A stretch of DNA of 64,000 bases from Candidatus Leptofilum proximum (GTDB taxonomy: Bacteria > Chloroflexota > Anaerolineae > Promineifilales > Promineifilaceae), in assembly GCA_016710325.1 (NCBI GenBank), contig JADJXK010000001.1:1302001-1366000 (forward strand), given 5' to 3'. The notes beneath the pieces were generated by a model, which made no database searches, was not told the origin of the DNA, and was given only the letters and a program-made list of their open reading frames with translations. The position numbers and the translations under genes are program-made. Shown piece after piece: positions 25,886 to 34,446 of the stretch. Every line of letters begins with the position of its first letter. Positions within the stretch are counted from its first letter, which is position 1.

Positions 25886-27097
25886 ATGAACAATCAAACT
25901 CGTATCAAGTGGCTGTGGCTGTCGATTTCCTTGGTGCTGGCCATGATGCTGGCGGCTTGCGGCGCGGTGGAAACGGCCGTCACCAATCCCATCACCCAAA
26001 CCATCAACACCCTCACCGAAGAAGTGCAGCCGGAAACGGCCGTCCTTGAAGAAGCCGATCCGGTGGTGGAAACGGCCGTTGCAACCACAGAAACGGCCGA
26101 AACGTTGAGTTCTGTCGTGGAAACGGCGGCCAATGACCCGTGGGCCGATCTGTTCGTTCAGGAACAGGCCTATGTGGCCGTTTATGAGCAAGTCAATCCG
26201 GCCGTCGTGAGTATCATGATGGGCAGCGGGCAAGGCTCCGGCTTTTTGTTTGACCGTGAGGGTCACATTGTGACCAACAACCATGTTGTCGCTGGTGGCG
26301 GCCAGATTGTGGTGAATTTTGACAACGGCCGTCAGCTTCCCGCCACCGTTGTGGGCACCGATCCGTCGTCTGACCTGGCCGTGATTCAGGTGGATGCCAG
26401 CAAAATTACCGACATCACCCCCGTTACCCTGGCCGATTCGGATGCACTCAAGGTGGGCCAGATTGTTATTGCTATTGGCAGCCCGTTTGGCCTACAAAGC
26501 AGCATGACCACCGGCATTATCTCCGCCCTGGATCGCCTGTTCCCCGGTGCAGTCAACCCGGACGGCACAGTTTTCCAGATTCCCGACATCATTCAGACCG
26601 ATGCAGCGATCAATCCAGGTAACTCGGGTGGTCCGTTGCTGAACCTGCGCGGAGAGGTGATTGGCGTGAACACGGCGATTGAATCGCCCGTGCGTGGCTC
26701 ATCGGGCATTGGCTACGCGGTGCCGGCCAACATCGTCAGCAACATTGTGCCGCAGATTATCGCCAACGGCCGTGTAGAAACCCCGTGGCTGGGCGTTTCG
26801 GGCCAGATCATTTCGGAAGATGCGGCCGTTGCCCTTGGATTGCCCGCTGAACAAAATGGCATCCTGGTGAACGAGGTCATTTCTGGCAGCCCGGCGGCCA
26901 TCGCGGGCCTGCGCGGCGGCAGCAATCCAGATGTCATTACCGCCGTGGACGGCCGCGAAATTACCGCCTTTGATGATTTGTTGGGCTATCTGGTGCAGCA
27001 AACAATGGTGGGGCAAACGATTGAACTGCAAATTGTGCGGGATGGCCAGCTGCAAACGGTGAACGTAACGCTGATGGCGCGCCCCAGCGCCAGCTAA
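25886..27097 (+). CDS. HtrA/DegP-like serine protease lipoprotein (S1C + PDZ)
   Basis: A 403-residue trypsin-like protease anchored outside the membrane: signal with MMLAACGA lipobox, a variable linker (residues ~28-90), the protease domain with His (IVTNNHVVAGG), Asp (SSDLAVIQVD) and Ser (INPGNSGGPLLN), and a C-terminal PDZ domain (~300-400; PWLGVSGQII, PAAIAGLRGGSNPDVI). Such proteins degrade misfolded envelope proteins. The linker repeats V/E-T-A-V four times because ACGGCCGT occurs there three times in about 100 bases. GGAGG precedes the ATG. Confidence 0.93.
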   Translation: MNNQTRIKWLWLSISLVLAMMLAACGAVETAVTNPITQTINTLTEEVQPETAVLEEADPVVETAVATTETAETLSSVVETAANDPWADLFVQEQAYVAVYEQVNPAVVSIMMGSGQGSGFLFDREGHIVTNNHVVAGGGQIVVNFDNGRQLPATVVGTDPSSDLAVIQVDASKITDITPVTLADSDALKVGQIVIAIGSPFGLQSSMTTGIISALDRLFPGAVNPDGTVFQIPDIIQTDAAINPGNSGGPLLNLRGEVIGVNTAIESPVRGSSGIGYAVPANIVSNIVPQIIANGRVETPWLGVSGQIISEDAAVALGLPAEQNGILVNEVISGSPAAIAGLRGGSNPDVITAVDGREITAFDDLLGYLVQQTMVGQTIELQIVRDGQLQTVNVTLMARPSAS

Positions 27098-27108
27098 CCG
27101 CTTTGGCT

Positions 27109-27190
27109 CCTTGGGAATTCAGGGGGGTACAGCCTGTGATGCGTGAAACGTGAAACGTGACCAGAGAGCCGTCACGTTTCACGTTTCACG
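27109..27190. repeat. Repeat element copy 1 (GCGTGAAACGTGAAACGTGACC hairpin)
   Basis: CTTGGGAATTC..., CTGTGATGCGTGAAACGTG then AAACGTGACC, a short loop and the inverse (GGTCACG-type words TCACGTTTCACGTTTCACGC), giving a hairpin with ~20-bp arms. The first ~58 bases align with 34266-34322, so this is a dispersed element. It follows the HtrA gene and precedes its T-run terminator. Confidence 0.8.
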
Positions 27191-27239
27191 CCTAACCCAC
27201 GAAATCTTGAAGACCGACCCACCACTTTTAGAGATCATT

Positions 27240-27272
27240 CCCCGGAAACTCAGCAGTTTCCGGGGATTTTTT
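27240..27272 (+). terminator. Rho-independent terminator of htrA-like gene
   Basis: CCCCGGAAACT (27240-27250), loop CAGC, AGTTTCCGGGG (27255-27265), then A and a T-run. An 11-bp perfect stem. It abuts the stop codon of the convergent aldehyde dehydrogenase gene. Confidence 0.92.
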
Positions 27273-28930
27273 TATTTGCGGGTACGTAGTAACGTTAAAA
27301 CGATGGCTCCGAGAACGGCCGTCAGGCCAACGGCCGTACCCACCTTTTTCACCTTGAGCTTCACTTCTTTCTCTTCCAGGAGTTCCACCACTGGCTTCAA
27401 CTTTTGCCTGGGTGACGTGCCAAACGCCAGGTGAATAATCCCCGACCCTAGCCGGTAGTTACCCGGCTGGCGCAAAATCGTGGCAATGTCAAATGGCAGC
27501 GGCGGGTTGCCCACCACAAAAGATCGCGTTTGCGTAAATTGCAGCAAATCCTTTTTGCCGTGCGTCCGCCCAATGCCCGACTCCTTCACCCCGCCAAATG
27601 GCAGCCGTGGGATGGCAAAGTGGGACATCGTGTCGTTGATGTTCACCGAGCCAACGTACAGCTGGTGAGCCACCCGCTCCGCCCGGGCCAGATCACGGCT
27701 CCATACCGAGGCGCTTAGCCCCAGGTTGGAATCATTGGCCAGCTGAACAGCGTGCACTTCGTTATCCACCATCATGATGGGCACTACCGGGCCAAACGTC
27801 TCCTCGCGCATGAGCTTCATGCTGTGATCCACGTTCACCATAATGGTGGGTTCCATGTACAAGCCGTCGCGCTTGCCACCGTGGATGATGTGTGCGCCTT
27901 TGGCCAGGGCATCCTGCACGTGATCCTCGATGATGTCCACCTGCCGCTGAAACGTCAGCGGGCCAAGGTCGTTGGGATTGTCTATTTCTGGACTGTAGCC
28001 CTGCTTGAGCTGGCGTGTTTCCTCCACAAAGGCTGCCAAAAAGCGATCATAGACCGATTCAACCACGTAAATGCGCTCCACGGCCATGCAGGTTTGCCCG
28101 GTGTTGTAAAAAGCACCCCAGGCGCCCCATCGGGCCGCCGCTTCGATGTCGGCATCGTCCAGCACAATCATCGGATCTTTGCCACCGAGTTCACACACCA
28201 CGGGTGTCATGTTTTCCGCCGCCACTTTCATCACCAGCCGCCCGGTTTTAGTAGACCCGGTGAGGAAAATGAAGTCGGGTTTGGACTGGACCAGCGCGGC
28301 GCCCACACGGCCGTCGCCATGCAAAAAGCGCACAAAAGGAGCCAGCTCAGGAATTTTCCGGAACAGCTGCTCAATCATCACGCCGGTGGCCGCCGTTACT
28401 TCCGACGGTTTCACCAGCACCGTATTGCCCGCCAGCAGCGCCGAAACGATGGGTGGCACAATCAGCACCAGGGGATAGTTCCACGGCCCAATGATGCCCA
28501 CCACGCCGTGTGGATGCTGCTCGATGTAACAGCGTTTAAAAATTTGCAGCCCCGGCGAAACGCGGCGGCGGCGCAGCCAGTGTGGAGCACGATTGCCGTA
28601 TTGATTAATAAGATCAACGGTCATGAACAGCTCAGCCATGGCGTCCTGGCGGCTTTTGCCGTTGTCCTGGTTCATCACGGCCGTAATCTCATCAATCTCA
28701 TCAATCAACAAGGTTTGCAGCTTACGCACCAGGCGCACCCGCTCTTTCACCGGTTTGGCCGCCCACGTCTGTGCCGCCACAGACATCTCGCGCCGGGCGT
28801 TGTTGACCTCGGCCTCGGTTGTCATGGGCACCGCGCCAAACTGCTCACCCGTCGCCGGATTCACAAATGGCAGCAGTTCAACCTTGCCGTTCAGCGCTTG
28901 ACCTTTCCTTACTTCAGTTGGTGTCCCCAT
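27272..28930 (-). CDS. Aldehyde dehydrogenase family protein with C-terminal membrane anchor
   Basis: A 552-residue NAD(P)-dependent aldehyde dehydrogenase of the class-3/coniferyl-aldehyde type: IIGPWNYPLVLIVPPIVSAL, LTGSTKTGRLVMK, catalytic Glu in PVVCELGGKDP and Cys in YNTGQTCMAVERIYV, then LPFGGVKESGIGRTHGK. Unlike soluble relatives (~450-480 residues) it has a ~65-residue tail with a hydrophobic stretch (VGTAVGLTAVLGAIVLTLL) ending RTRK, matching tail-anchored fatty-aldehyde dehydrogenases. ATG 28930 follows AAAGGAGTATAAAAC. It is cotranscribed with the GMC gene upstream. Confidence 0.9.
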   Translation of the reverse strand: MGTPTEVRKGQALNGKVELLPFVNPATGEQFGAVPMTTEAEVNNARREMSVAAQTWAAKPVKERVRLVRKLQTLLIDEIDEITAVMNQDNGKSRQDAMAELFMTVDLINQYGNRAPHWLRRRRVSPGLQIFKRCYIEQHPHGVVGIIGPWNYPLVLIVPPIVSALLAGNTVLVKPSEVTAATGVMIEQLFRKIPELAPFVRFLHGDGRVGAALVQSKPDFIFLTGSTKTGRLVMKVAAENMTPVVCELGGKDPMIVLDDADIEAAARWGAWGAFYNTGQTCMAVERIYVVESVYDRFLAAFVEETRQLKQGYSPEIDNPNDLGPLTFQRQVDIIEDHVQDALAKGAHIIHGGKRDGLYMEPTIMVNVDHSMKLMREETFGPVVPIMMVDNEVHAVQLANDSNLGLSASVWSRDLARAERVAHQLYVGSVNINDTMSHFAIPRLPFGGVKESGIGRTHGKKDLLQFTQTRSFVVGNPPLPFDIATILRQPGNYRLGSGIIHLAFGTSPRQKLKPVVELLEEKEVKLKVKKVGTAVGLTAVLGAIVLTLLRTRK

Positions 28931-29053
28931 GTTTTATACTCCTTTCACAGTTTGCTACAAAAAATCCATAGTTTCAGAGGTTTCGCAGAGTGCGCGTGCA
29001 GATTTTTTTGCTTACTTCCTTATTTCTTATCGGCTTTCTAAATATTCAACCTG

Positions 29054-30829
29054 TTATCGCTTTTTCCATAAGCCAAATAATAGCATACCACCCAGGGCAG
29101 CCAGCCCGGCCCAGGCCAGGATGCGTTGACGACGGCCGTTTTCCCTGGCAGGTTGGGGCAAATTGGCGGGGGCGGTTAACGGCCGTACCTGCTTCGCTTC
29201 GGCAGCGGAGGGCACCAGGCTCATGGCCCGCTCGGTCATGGCCGTGATGGTCAGGCTGGGATTGACGCCCAGGTTGGCCGGAATCACCGAGCCATCGGCC
29301 ACATACAGCCCAGGATAGTTAAACACCTCATGCTGCGCGTCGATGACCCCGCGCGAGGCATCGGCACCAATGCCGCAGCCACCCAAAATGTGGGCAGTAG
29401 ACGGCGTTTCCAGCAGTACTTCGTTTACGGTAGACTGGGGAATGCCGTTGATTTTCTCGGCAAAACGGTTCACCACGGAGCGCCCAGCTTCGACCACGGC
29501 GGGGATCGGCAGGCTGTGGTCCCGTTCGCTCACCAGGCCGCGCCGGAACAGGGTAAAGACGCTGCGGCCGCGCTTAAGGCGCATCCGGTTTTCGGCCGTT
29601 TGCATGATGAGCAAAATCGTGGAATCCCTGGCCCAGTCGGGCAAAAAGCGGGCTTTGAGGAAGTCATACGGCCGTTTGATCCCTTCCACCACAAACCGGC
29701 CAAAACGCTGCCAGCCGCCGCCGCGCAGGCTCACCAGCGGCACCGCCAGGTTGCGCATCAGCGACGATCCGCGCGGGTAGCGCACCGGCTCCACGCTGGT
29801 GATCTCGTCCAGCCAGAAGTGGGACGTGATGGCCACCCCTTTGGAATAATCCACTTCGCCTTCCCGTGCGGTAACGCCCATGAGGGCTTCGCTGTTGCTG
29901 CGCACCATCCAGCCCAATCGTGGTGACAGCAGCGGCAGCGTTTTGGCTTCATCGCGGCATTTCAGCAGCAAATTCACCGTTCCCAGCACCCCGGCCGATA
30001 AAATGACGTTTCGGGCATGCACCGTTTGTTTGCGCTTCAGCACCCAATCGGTGATCTTTTCATACTCAATTTCGTACCGTGCTGCGCCGGGTTGGGGACC
30101 GTATAACGGCCGTATCCCCAATACATTTGCCTCTGGTCGCACCTCTGCCCCCCACTTTTCGGCAAAGTACAGGTAATTTTTGTCCAGCGTATTTTTGGCA
30201 TTATGACGGCAGCCCACCATGCAGCCGCCGCAGTGAATGCAGCCCGTCCGGTCTGGTCCTTCACCCTCAAAAAACGGGTCCGGCACCGTTTCACCGGGAT
30301 CGCCAAAGAAAATGGCCACTGGAGTTGGCTTGAATGTATGGCCCTGCCCAATCTCGTTGGCAATTTCCTGCAGACGGTAATCGGCGGGCCAGAACAGCGG
30401 ATTTTCGCGTACACCCAACATCCGGTTGGCGGTGCGGAAATGGGGGGCCAGTTCATTTTGCCAATCAGCCAGATCGGCCCATTCCTTGGCCTTGTAAAAC
30501 GCGATGCCTGGCTCGATGTGGGTACTAGCATACACCAGGCTGCCTCCCCCTACCCCACTGCCGTTTAGGATCATCATATCATCTAAAAAGTTAATCCCCA
30601 TGATGCCAAAACAGCGCAGGACCGGCAGCCACAAATATTTAAAAATGTTCCAATTGGTTTTGGGGAAATCTTCAGGCTGGTACCGCTTACCACGCTCTAA
30701 AACAAGCACACGGTATCCTTTTTCGGTCAGGCGCATGGCGGAAACACTGCCGCCAAAACCTGAGCCGACGATGATGTAGTCATACACATCATCAGCGTCT
30801 GACAATCGATGCGAGGATGGTTGGTTCAT
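29054..30829 (-). CDS. GMC-family oxidoreductase (cholesterol-oxidase-like) with C-terminal membrane anchor
   Basis: A 591-residue FAD enzyme: DYIIVGSGFGGSVSAMRLTEKG (FAD phosphate site, residues ~16-37), SGVGGGSLVYASTHIEP, a Cys-rich CIHCGGCMVGCRHNAKN segment near residue 200 and the C-terminal HILGGCGIGAD / GLYVADGSVIPANLGVNPSLTI. GMC enzymes oxidise alcohols to aldehydes. A last segment (ILAWAGLAALGGMLLFGLW) ending KKR anchors it to the membrane. Together with the aldehyde dehydrogenase it suggests membrane-bound alcohol-to-acid oxidation. A weak ribosome site precedes ATG 30829. Confidence 0.88.
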   Translation of the reverse strand: MNQPSSHRLSDADDVYDYIIVGSGFGGSVSAMRLTEKGYRVLVLERGKRYQPEDFPKTNWNIFKYLWLPVLRCFGIMGINFLDDMMILNGSGVGGGSLVYASTHIEPGIAFYKAKEWADLADWQNELAPHFRTANRMLGVRENPLFWPADYRLQEIANEIGQGHTFKPTPVAIFFGDPGETVPDPFFEGEGPDRTGCIHCGGCMVGCRHNAKNTLDKNYLYFAEKWGAEVRPEANVLGIRPLYGPQPGAARYEIEYEKITDWVLKRKQTVHARNVILSAGVLGTVNLLLKCRDEAKTLPLLSPRLGWMVRSNSEALMGVTAREGEVDYSKGVAITSHFWLDEITSVEPVRYPRGSSLMRNLAVPLVSLRGGGWQRFGRFVVEGIKRPYDFLKARFLPDWARDSTILLIMQTAENRMRLKRGRSVFTLFRRGLVSERDHSLPIPAVVEAGRSVVNRFAEKINGIPQSTVNEVLLETPSTAHILGGCGIGADASRGVIDAQHEVFNYPGLYVADGSVIPANLGVNPSLTITAMTERAMSLVPSAAEAKQVRPLTAPANLPQPARENGRRQRILAWAGLAALGGMLLFGLWKKR

Positions 30830-30887
30830 TTTTAACTCGAATTGTTAGGCGGCCGCACTTCCTGGCCACCTAAACACAAACCCGACT

Positions 30888-30956
30888 TATAACACATTGC
30901 GTTACCAAATATAACACGGTGCGTTATATTGTATGCAATTTGGGACACTTTGTACA
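30888..30956 (-). promoter_or_regulatory. Promoter with two tandem operators before the GMC gene
   Basis: Minus-strand promoter: TGTACA (30951-30956), 17 bases, TACAAT (30928-30933). Two imperfect palindromes, TATAACACATTGCGTTAC (30888-30905) and TATAACACGGTGCGTTATA (30910-30928), are spaced 22 bp (two helix turns), cover the expected start point and downstream region, and share TATAACAC--TGCGTTA. This is the geometry of repression by a dimeric regulator (TetR-like is a guess); no such regulator lies nearby. Confidence 0.65.
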
Positions 30957-31041
30957 CCCTGATCAAGAAAACGGCCGTACAACTAGCCAAATTAACCAAC
31001 CCAATTCCGCTTTTTCTCTCTGTGCCCACGCCACAAAATCA

Positions 31042-31059
31042 TGTCAACCACGGTTGACA
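31042..31059. promoter_or_regulatory. Candidate parS site 1
   Basis: TGTCAACCACGGTTGACA: 8-bp inverted arms with a 2-base centre, 135 bases before parA. The same palindrome occurs at 34415 and 35487 and nowhere else seen in the window. Clustering around parAB suggests a ParB-binding centromere site, though it differs from the usual TGTTTCACGTGAAACA. Confidence 0.6.
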
Positions 31060-31193
31060 CTTCTTTGACGCCCGATTCCCTTCGTGTTATCGTTGGCCCA
31101 TAAAAGTTAGTGGCTCGTTGCGTGTGGTTTTTTGAGTACGCCACTGTTTATCTACTAGCTACCAAACACCAGCCACTCAAACTAGGAGATGCA

Positions 31194-31976
31194 ATGACCA
31201 AAATTATTGCGATTGCCATGCAAAAAGGCGGCGTGGGCAAAACCACGACCGCCATCAATTTGGCCGCTGCCCTCGGTGAGATGGGCCACCGCGTTCTAGC
31301 TGTTGACCTGGACCCCCAATGTAACCTCACTCAACACGCCGGTTTTGATCCCGACAATCTCAGCCCAACTATCTACGACGCCTTCAAAGCTGAAATTGAG
31401 GGCTACGAAAGTAATGTGCTCGGTTCGATTTATGAAACAGACGAGAAATTCCACCTGCTGCCCGCCCAGGCTGAGCTGAGCCTCATTGAGCTGGCGCTGA
31501 TCAACACCCTTAGCCGGGAGCGGGTGCTCACCACCATTCTCAGCGACGTGGTAGGCCAGTACGACTACATCCTGATCGACTGTAATCCCTCGCTGGGGTT
31601 GCTGGTGGTGAATGCGTTAACGGCCGCTTCCAGCGTCATCATTCCCATCCAAACCGAGTATCTGGCCGCACGCGGCGCCCTGATGATCCTCTCCAGCATC
31701 GAAACGGTGCGGCGCAAAAAGCTCAATCCCGACCTCAACATTGAGGGCATCCTGCTCACCATGGCCGACACCCGCACCACCCTCACCCGCGACATTTTGG
31801 CCGCCATCGACAGCCAGTACGGCAACGGCATCCGCATCTTCGAACCCATCGTCAAGCGCTCCGTGCGCTTTGCCGAAAGCGCCGTCGCCGGGCAAAGCAT
31901 CATCGTCTACGACAGCAGCAGCCAGGGCGCCGACGCCTACCGCCAGATTGCCAAGCAAATTGCCAGGGGAGCGTAG
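31194..31976 (+). CDS. parA: ParA/Soj chromosome-partitioning ATPase
   Basis: A 260-residue MinD/ParA-type ATPase: deviant Walker A (AMQKGGVGKTTTAINLA, with the signature first Lys), switch I AVDLDPQCNLTQHAG, Walker B YDYILIDCNPSLGLLVVNAL and PIQTEYLAARGALMI. It drives segregation of ParB-bound origin regions. ATG 31194 follows AGGAGATGCA; an upstream in-frame extension to 31110 has no support. The stop is one base before parB. Confidence 0.93.
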   Translation: MTKIIAIAMQKGGVGKTTTAINLAAALGEMGHRVLAVDLDPQCNLTQHAGFDPDNLSPTIYDAFKAEIEGYESNVLGSIYETDEKFHLLPAQAELSLIELALINTLSRERVLTTILSDVVGQYDYILIDCNPSLGLLVVNALTAASSVIIPIQTEYLAARGALMILSSIETVRRKKLNPDLNIEGILLTMADTRTTLTRDILAAIDSQYGNGIRIFEPIVKRSVRFAESAVAGQSIIVYDSSSQGADAYRQIAKQIARGA

Positions 31977-31977
31977 C

Positions 31978-33114
31978 ATGGGGCGCAAAAAACGTGGCAA
32001 AATCAATCTTTCCCAGCCAAATAAGCCGCACGCCGGGGACCTGGAAAAACTGTTTACGGCCAAAGAGGATGTCGAACAAGCCTCGGGCCTGGTGCTGCTG
32101 GCGCTGCGCATCGATGCCATCCAGCCAGATCCTTCCCAGCCGCGCCAGACGTTCCCCCAGGAAAGCCTGGAAGAACTCAGCGAAAGCATTCGCCAGGACG
32201 GCGTGATTCAGCCTATCGAGGTGACCGAAATTGGCGTCAATCGCTACCTGATTGTGCATGGGGAGCGGCGCTGGCGCGCAGCCCAAATGGCTGGTCTGGA
32301 AACGATTCCGGCCGTGGTGCAGCGGCGCAACTACGACAACGTCACCCGCTTTGTACGGCAGCTGGTAGAAAACATCCAGCGCGAAGATTTAAACGATGTG
32401 GATCGCGCCGCCGGGCTGCTGCGCCTGCGTGACCTGATGCAAACGGAGCTGGACGCCGCCCAGGAGGAAGGCGTTTCCAGCGATGAACCGTGGGGCACCA
32501 AGATTTCCTGGGCCAAGGTGGGCAAGCGGCTGGGCTATTCGCGCCAGCGCATCCACCAGCTCATCAAGCTGCTAGATTTGCCGGACGAAATAAAGGACGA
32601 TGTGCGGGACGGCGTGCTAAGCGAGCGCGACACGCGCATCTACCAGGGGTTGAAGCCCTCGCAGCAGCGGGCGCTGCACAAAGCGCGCCTGGCGGGCGAC
32701 CTGTCTCCGGCCGAGGTTAAGGACGTGGCTGCTTACCTCAAAGCCAATCCAGACAAGACGGTTTACCAAACAATTCGGGATTTGCAGGAGATGGAGAGTG
32801 AGGCGGAACGGCCGTATGACCCCCTCCTCAGCCTGCCAGATGAACTGCCGGAAGAAGAAGAACTGCTGACCAACACAAGCAGCAAATCCGCCCTCCTGCG
32901 CGAGATCGATACGCTGCCCGACCTGGCGCCTGGTACTCTACGCGTGGACAACATCACCCGCCTGGGTTACATCCTGCAGCATTTGTCACGCATTAAAGCA
33001 CAAGGGCTGCCGCCTGGCGAAAAAGCCGAGGTGTTACGCCGCCTCAAAATTATTCAGCAGCACGTCAATAGTTTGTTGGTTGCCATCGGGGAAAAAGAAG
33101 GCACAACTGGCTAA
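31978..33114 (+). CDS. parB: ParB/Spo0J-family partition protein
   Basis: A 378-residue ParB: a basic N-terminus (MGRKKRGKIN), the CTPase/ParB domain with LRIDAIQPDPSQPRQTF and VHGERRWRAAQMAGL plus VRQLVENIQREDLNDVDRA (residues ~40-150), an HTH region (SWAKVGKRLGYSRQRIHQLIKLLDLP) and a longer acidic/helical tail. It binds parS and slides as a clamp. It is longer than typical (~290 residues) owing to the tail after ~residue 265. Start GGGGAGCG before ATG. Confidence 0.9.
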   Translation: MGRKKRGKINLSQPNKPHAGDLEKLFTAKEDVEQASGLVLLALRIDAIQPDPSQPRQTFPQESLEELSESIRQDGVIQPIEVTEIGVNRYLIVHGERRWRAAQMAGLETIPAVVQRRNYDNVTRFVRQLVENIQREDLNDVDRAAGLLRLRDLMQTELDAAQEEGVSSDEPWGTKISWAKVGKRLGYSRQRIHQLIKLLDLPDEIKDDVRDGVLSERDTRIYQGLKPSQQRALHKARLAGDLSPAEVKDVAAYLKANPDKTVYQTIRDLQEMESEAERPYDPLLSLPDELPEEEELLTNTSSKSALLREIDTLPDLAPGTLRVDNITRLGYILQHLSRIKAQGLPPGEKAEVLRRLKIIQQHVNSLLVAIGEKEGTTG

Positions 33115-33125
33115 TCTATCTGGCG

Positions 33126-33854
33126 TTACTCGGTAAGTTCGGGCTCATCTGCGAAAAGGGCATGGTCCATACGCTCGAAGCGATAGCCCACACCGCGCTC
33201 ATTGTGAATGTAGACCGGATTAGCTGGATCGGTTTCCAGCTTTTTGCGCAAATGCCCTACAAAAATGCGCACATAGTTAACGTCAAAGGTGTAGCTGCTA
33301 TCCCAAACTTTGGTAAAAAGCGCCTCATGATCTACCACCGCAGGAGATTCAGCGACGAGAGCCGTGAGCAGGGCAAACTCCTTCTTTGTCAGCTTCAACA
33401 GCTCCCCGTTCTTAATGACTTCCCGCTTGCGCACATCAATTGACAGAATATCATCTTCATACAGCTTGCCATCTGGATTTTTGGCCGACCAGCGCAGCGC
33501 AGAACGAATACGGGCAATCATGACGTGCTGGTTAAACGGCTTGGTCACGTAATCATTAGCGCCCATTTCCAGCCCGCGTACCATATCTTCCTCGGTGACG
33601 TGAGCGGCCGTTAAAATGATAATTGGAACGATTGATTTTTCCCGGATTTGTTCACACATTTGCCAGCCATCCACAATGGGCATATTTAAATCCAGCACGA
33701 TGAGGTCGGGATTATGTTCCTGAACCATCTGCAGCCCCACCATGCCGTTTTCAGCCAGCAGCGGTTGGTAGCCGTTGTTAAGCAGCAAATGCTTCATAAC
33801 AAGCAGCATTTCCCGACTGTCATCAACCACCAGAATTTTCTCTTTGTTCGCCAT
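33126..33854 (-). CDS. OmpR/PhoB-family response regulator, orphan
   Basis: A 242-residue regulator: receiver domain (ILVVDDSREMLLVM, Asp in LIVLDLNMPIVDGW, Lys in DYVTKPFN) and winged helix (LTKKEFALLTALVAES..., VWDSSYTFDVNYVRIFVGHLRKKLETDP, ERGVGYRF). ATG 33854 is seven bases after GGGAG. It converges on parB with an 11-base gap. No histidine kinase is adjacent, so the partner is elsewhere. Confidence 0.9.
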   Translation of the reverse strand: MANKEKILVVDDSREMLLVMKHLLLNNGYQPLLAENGMVGLQMVQEHNPDLIVLDLNMPIVDGWQMCEQIREKSIVPIIILTAAHVTEEDMVRGLEMGANDYVTKPFNQHVMIARIRSALRWSAKNPDGKLYEDDILSIDVRKREVIKNGELLKLTKKEFALLTALVAESPAVVDHEALFTKVWDSSYTFDVNYVRIFVGHLRKKLETDPANPVYIHNERGVGYRFERMDHALFADEPELTE

Positions 33855-34265
33855 TGTTCCGTCTCCCAATCAACGGTGTACAGCCTGAGTCGATATATGT
33901 TTTAATTATAAAGAGTTATCTCTCACCCGGTAAACAAACCAGATTACAGTTGGCTTACCTCGAAAAACGCTATTTTTAAATAAACAACTGTCTGGGAAGT
34001 CCAACAGATGGTTCCGTTTGAAGATGTTTAACTATTCAGATGTACAAACAGACCTGCCAGGTTTACCTGTTTACGAAAACCCAAGTTTAAAAACGGGCAA
34101 ACTTTAAGCAGGCGTTACTATAATAAGATTGCGCTGTTTTGACCAAAAAAATAGAGACTTTGCCACAAAATATGTGTAAAAAAAGTGATAATCTTTTCTT
34201 CTAACCGCCATCTGCACCGATCTCATAATTTACACAACCAATCTTGACCTGAATAAAGAGGACTC

Positions 34266-34361
34266 TTTAGGAATTCGGGGGTTGACAAGCTGTGATGCGT
34301 GAAACGTGAAACGTGACCGGAAAAGCATTATGGTCACGCTGAATCCCAAGGCCATCAGGAC
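34266..34361. repeat. Repeat element copy 2 (with GGAATTC / GAATCC ends)
   Basis: The left ~58 bases match 27109-27163 (TTTAGGAATTCGGGGG..., CTGTGATGCGTGAAACGTG, AAACGTGACC). The right side differs, with GGTCACG closing a shorter hairpin and GAATCCCAAGG mirroring the left end of copy 1 (CCTTGGGAATTC). Size and end symmetry suggest a small non-autonomous element. Confidence 0.65.
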
Positions 34362-34414
34362 GATGCTCATAGAGAAATAAGCTTCCCACCAAAATCTGGT
34401 CAAAAACGCTCATT

Positions 34415-34446
34415 TGTCAACCACGGTTGACGTTTCCCGTGAAACA
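34415..34446. promoter_or_regulatory. Candidate parS site 2, fused to a near-canonical parS
   Basis: TGTCAACCACGGTTGAC (34415-34431) runs directly into CGTTTCCCGTGAAACA (34431-34446). The second matches the widespread parS consensus TGTTTCACGTGAAACA at 14 of 16 positions. Finding the two palindromes joined, 1.3 kb from parB, supports a partition function for both. Confidence 0.65.

Noticed and set aside
27272..30829. Cholesterol degradation cluster
   Set aside because: GMC similarity is general; no steroid ring-cleavage or sterol uptake genes are in the window.
31110..31193. N-terminal extension of ParA
   Set aside because: The family start and the AGGAGATGCA site both fall at 31194.
33900..34260. 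Origin of replication (AT-rich, near parAB)
   Set aside because: Only two weak TTTACACA-like words, no DnaA-box cluster and no dnaA or gyrB nearby. Possibly near but not shown here.
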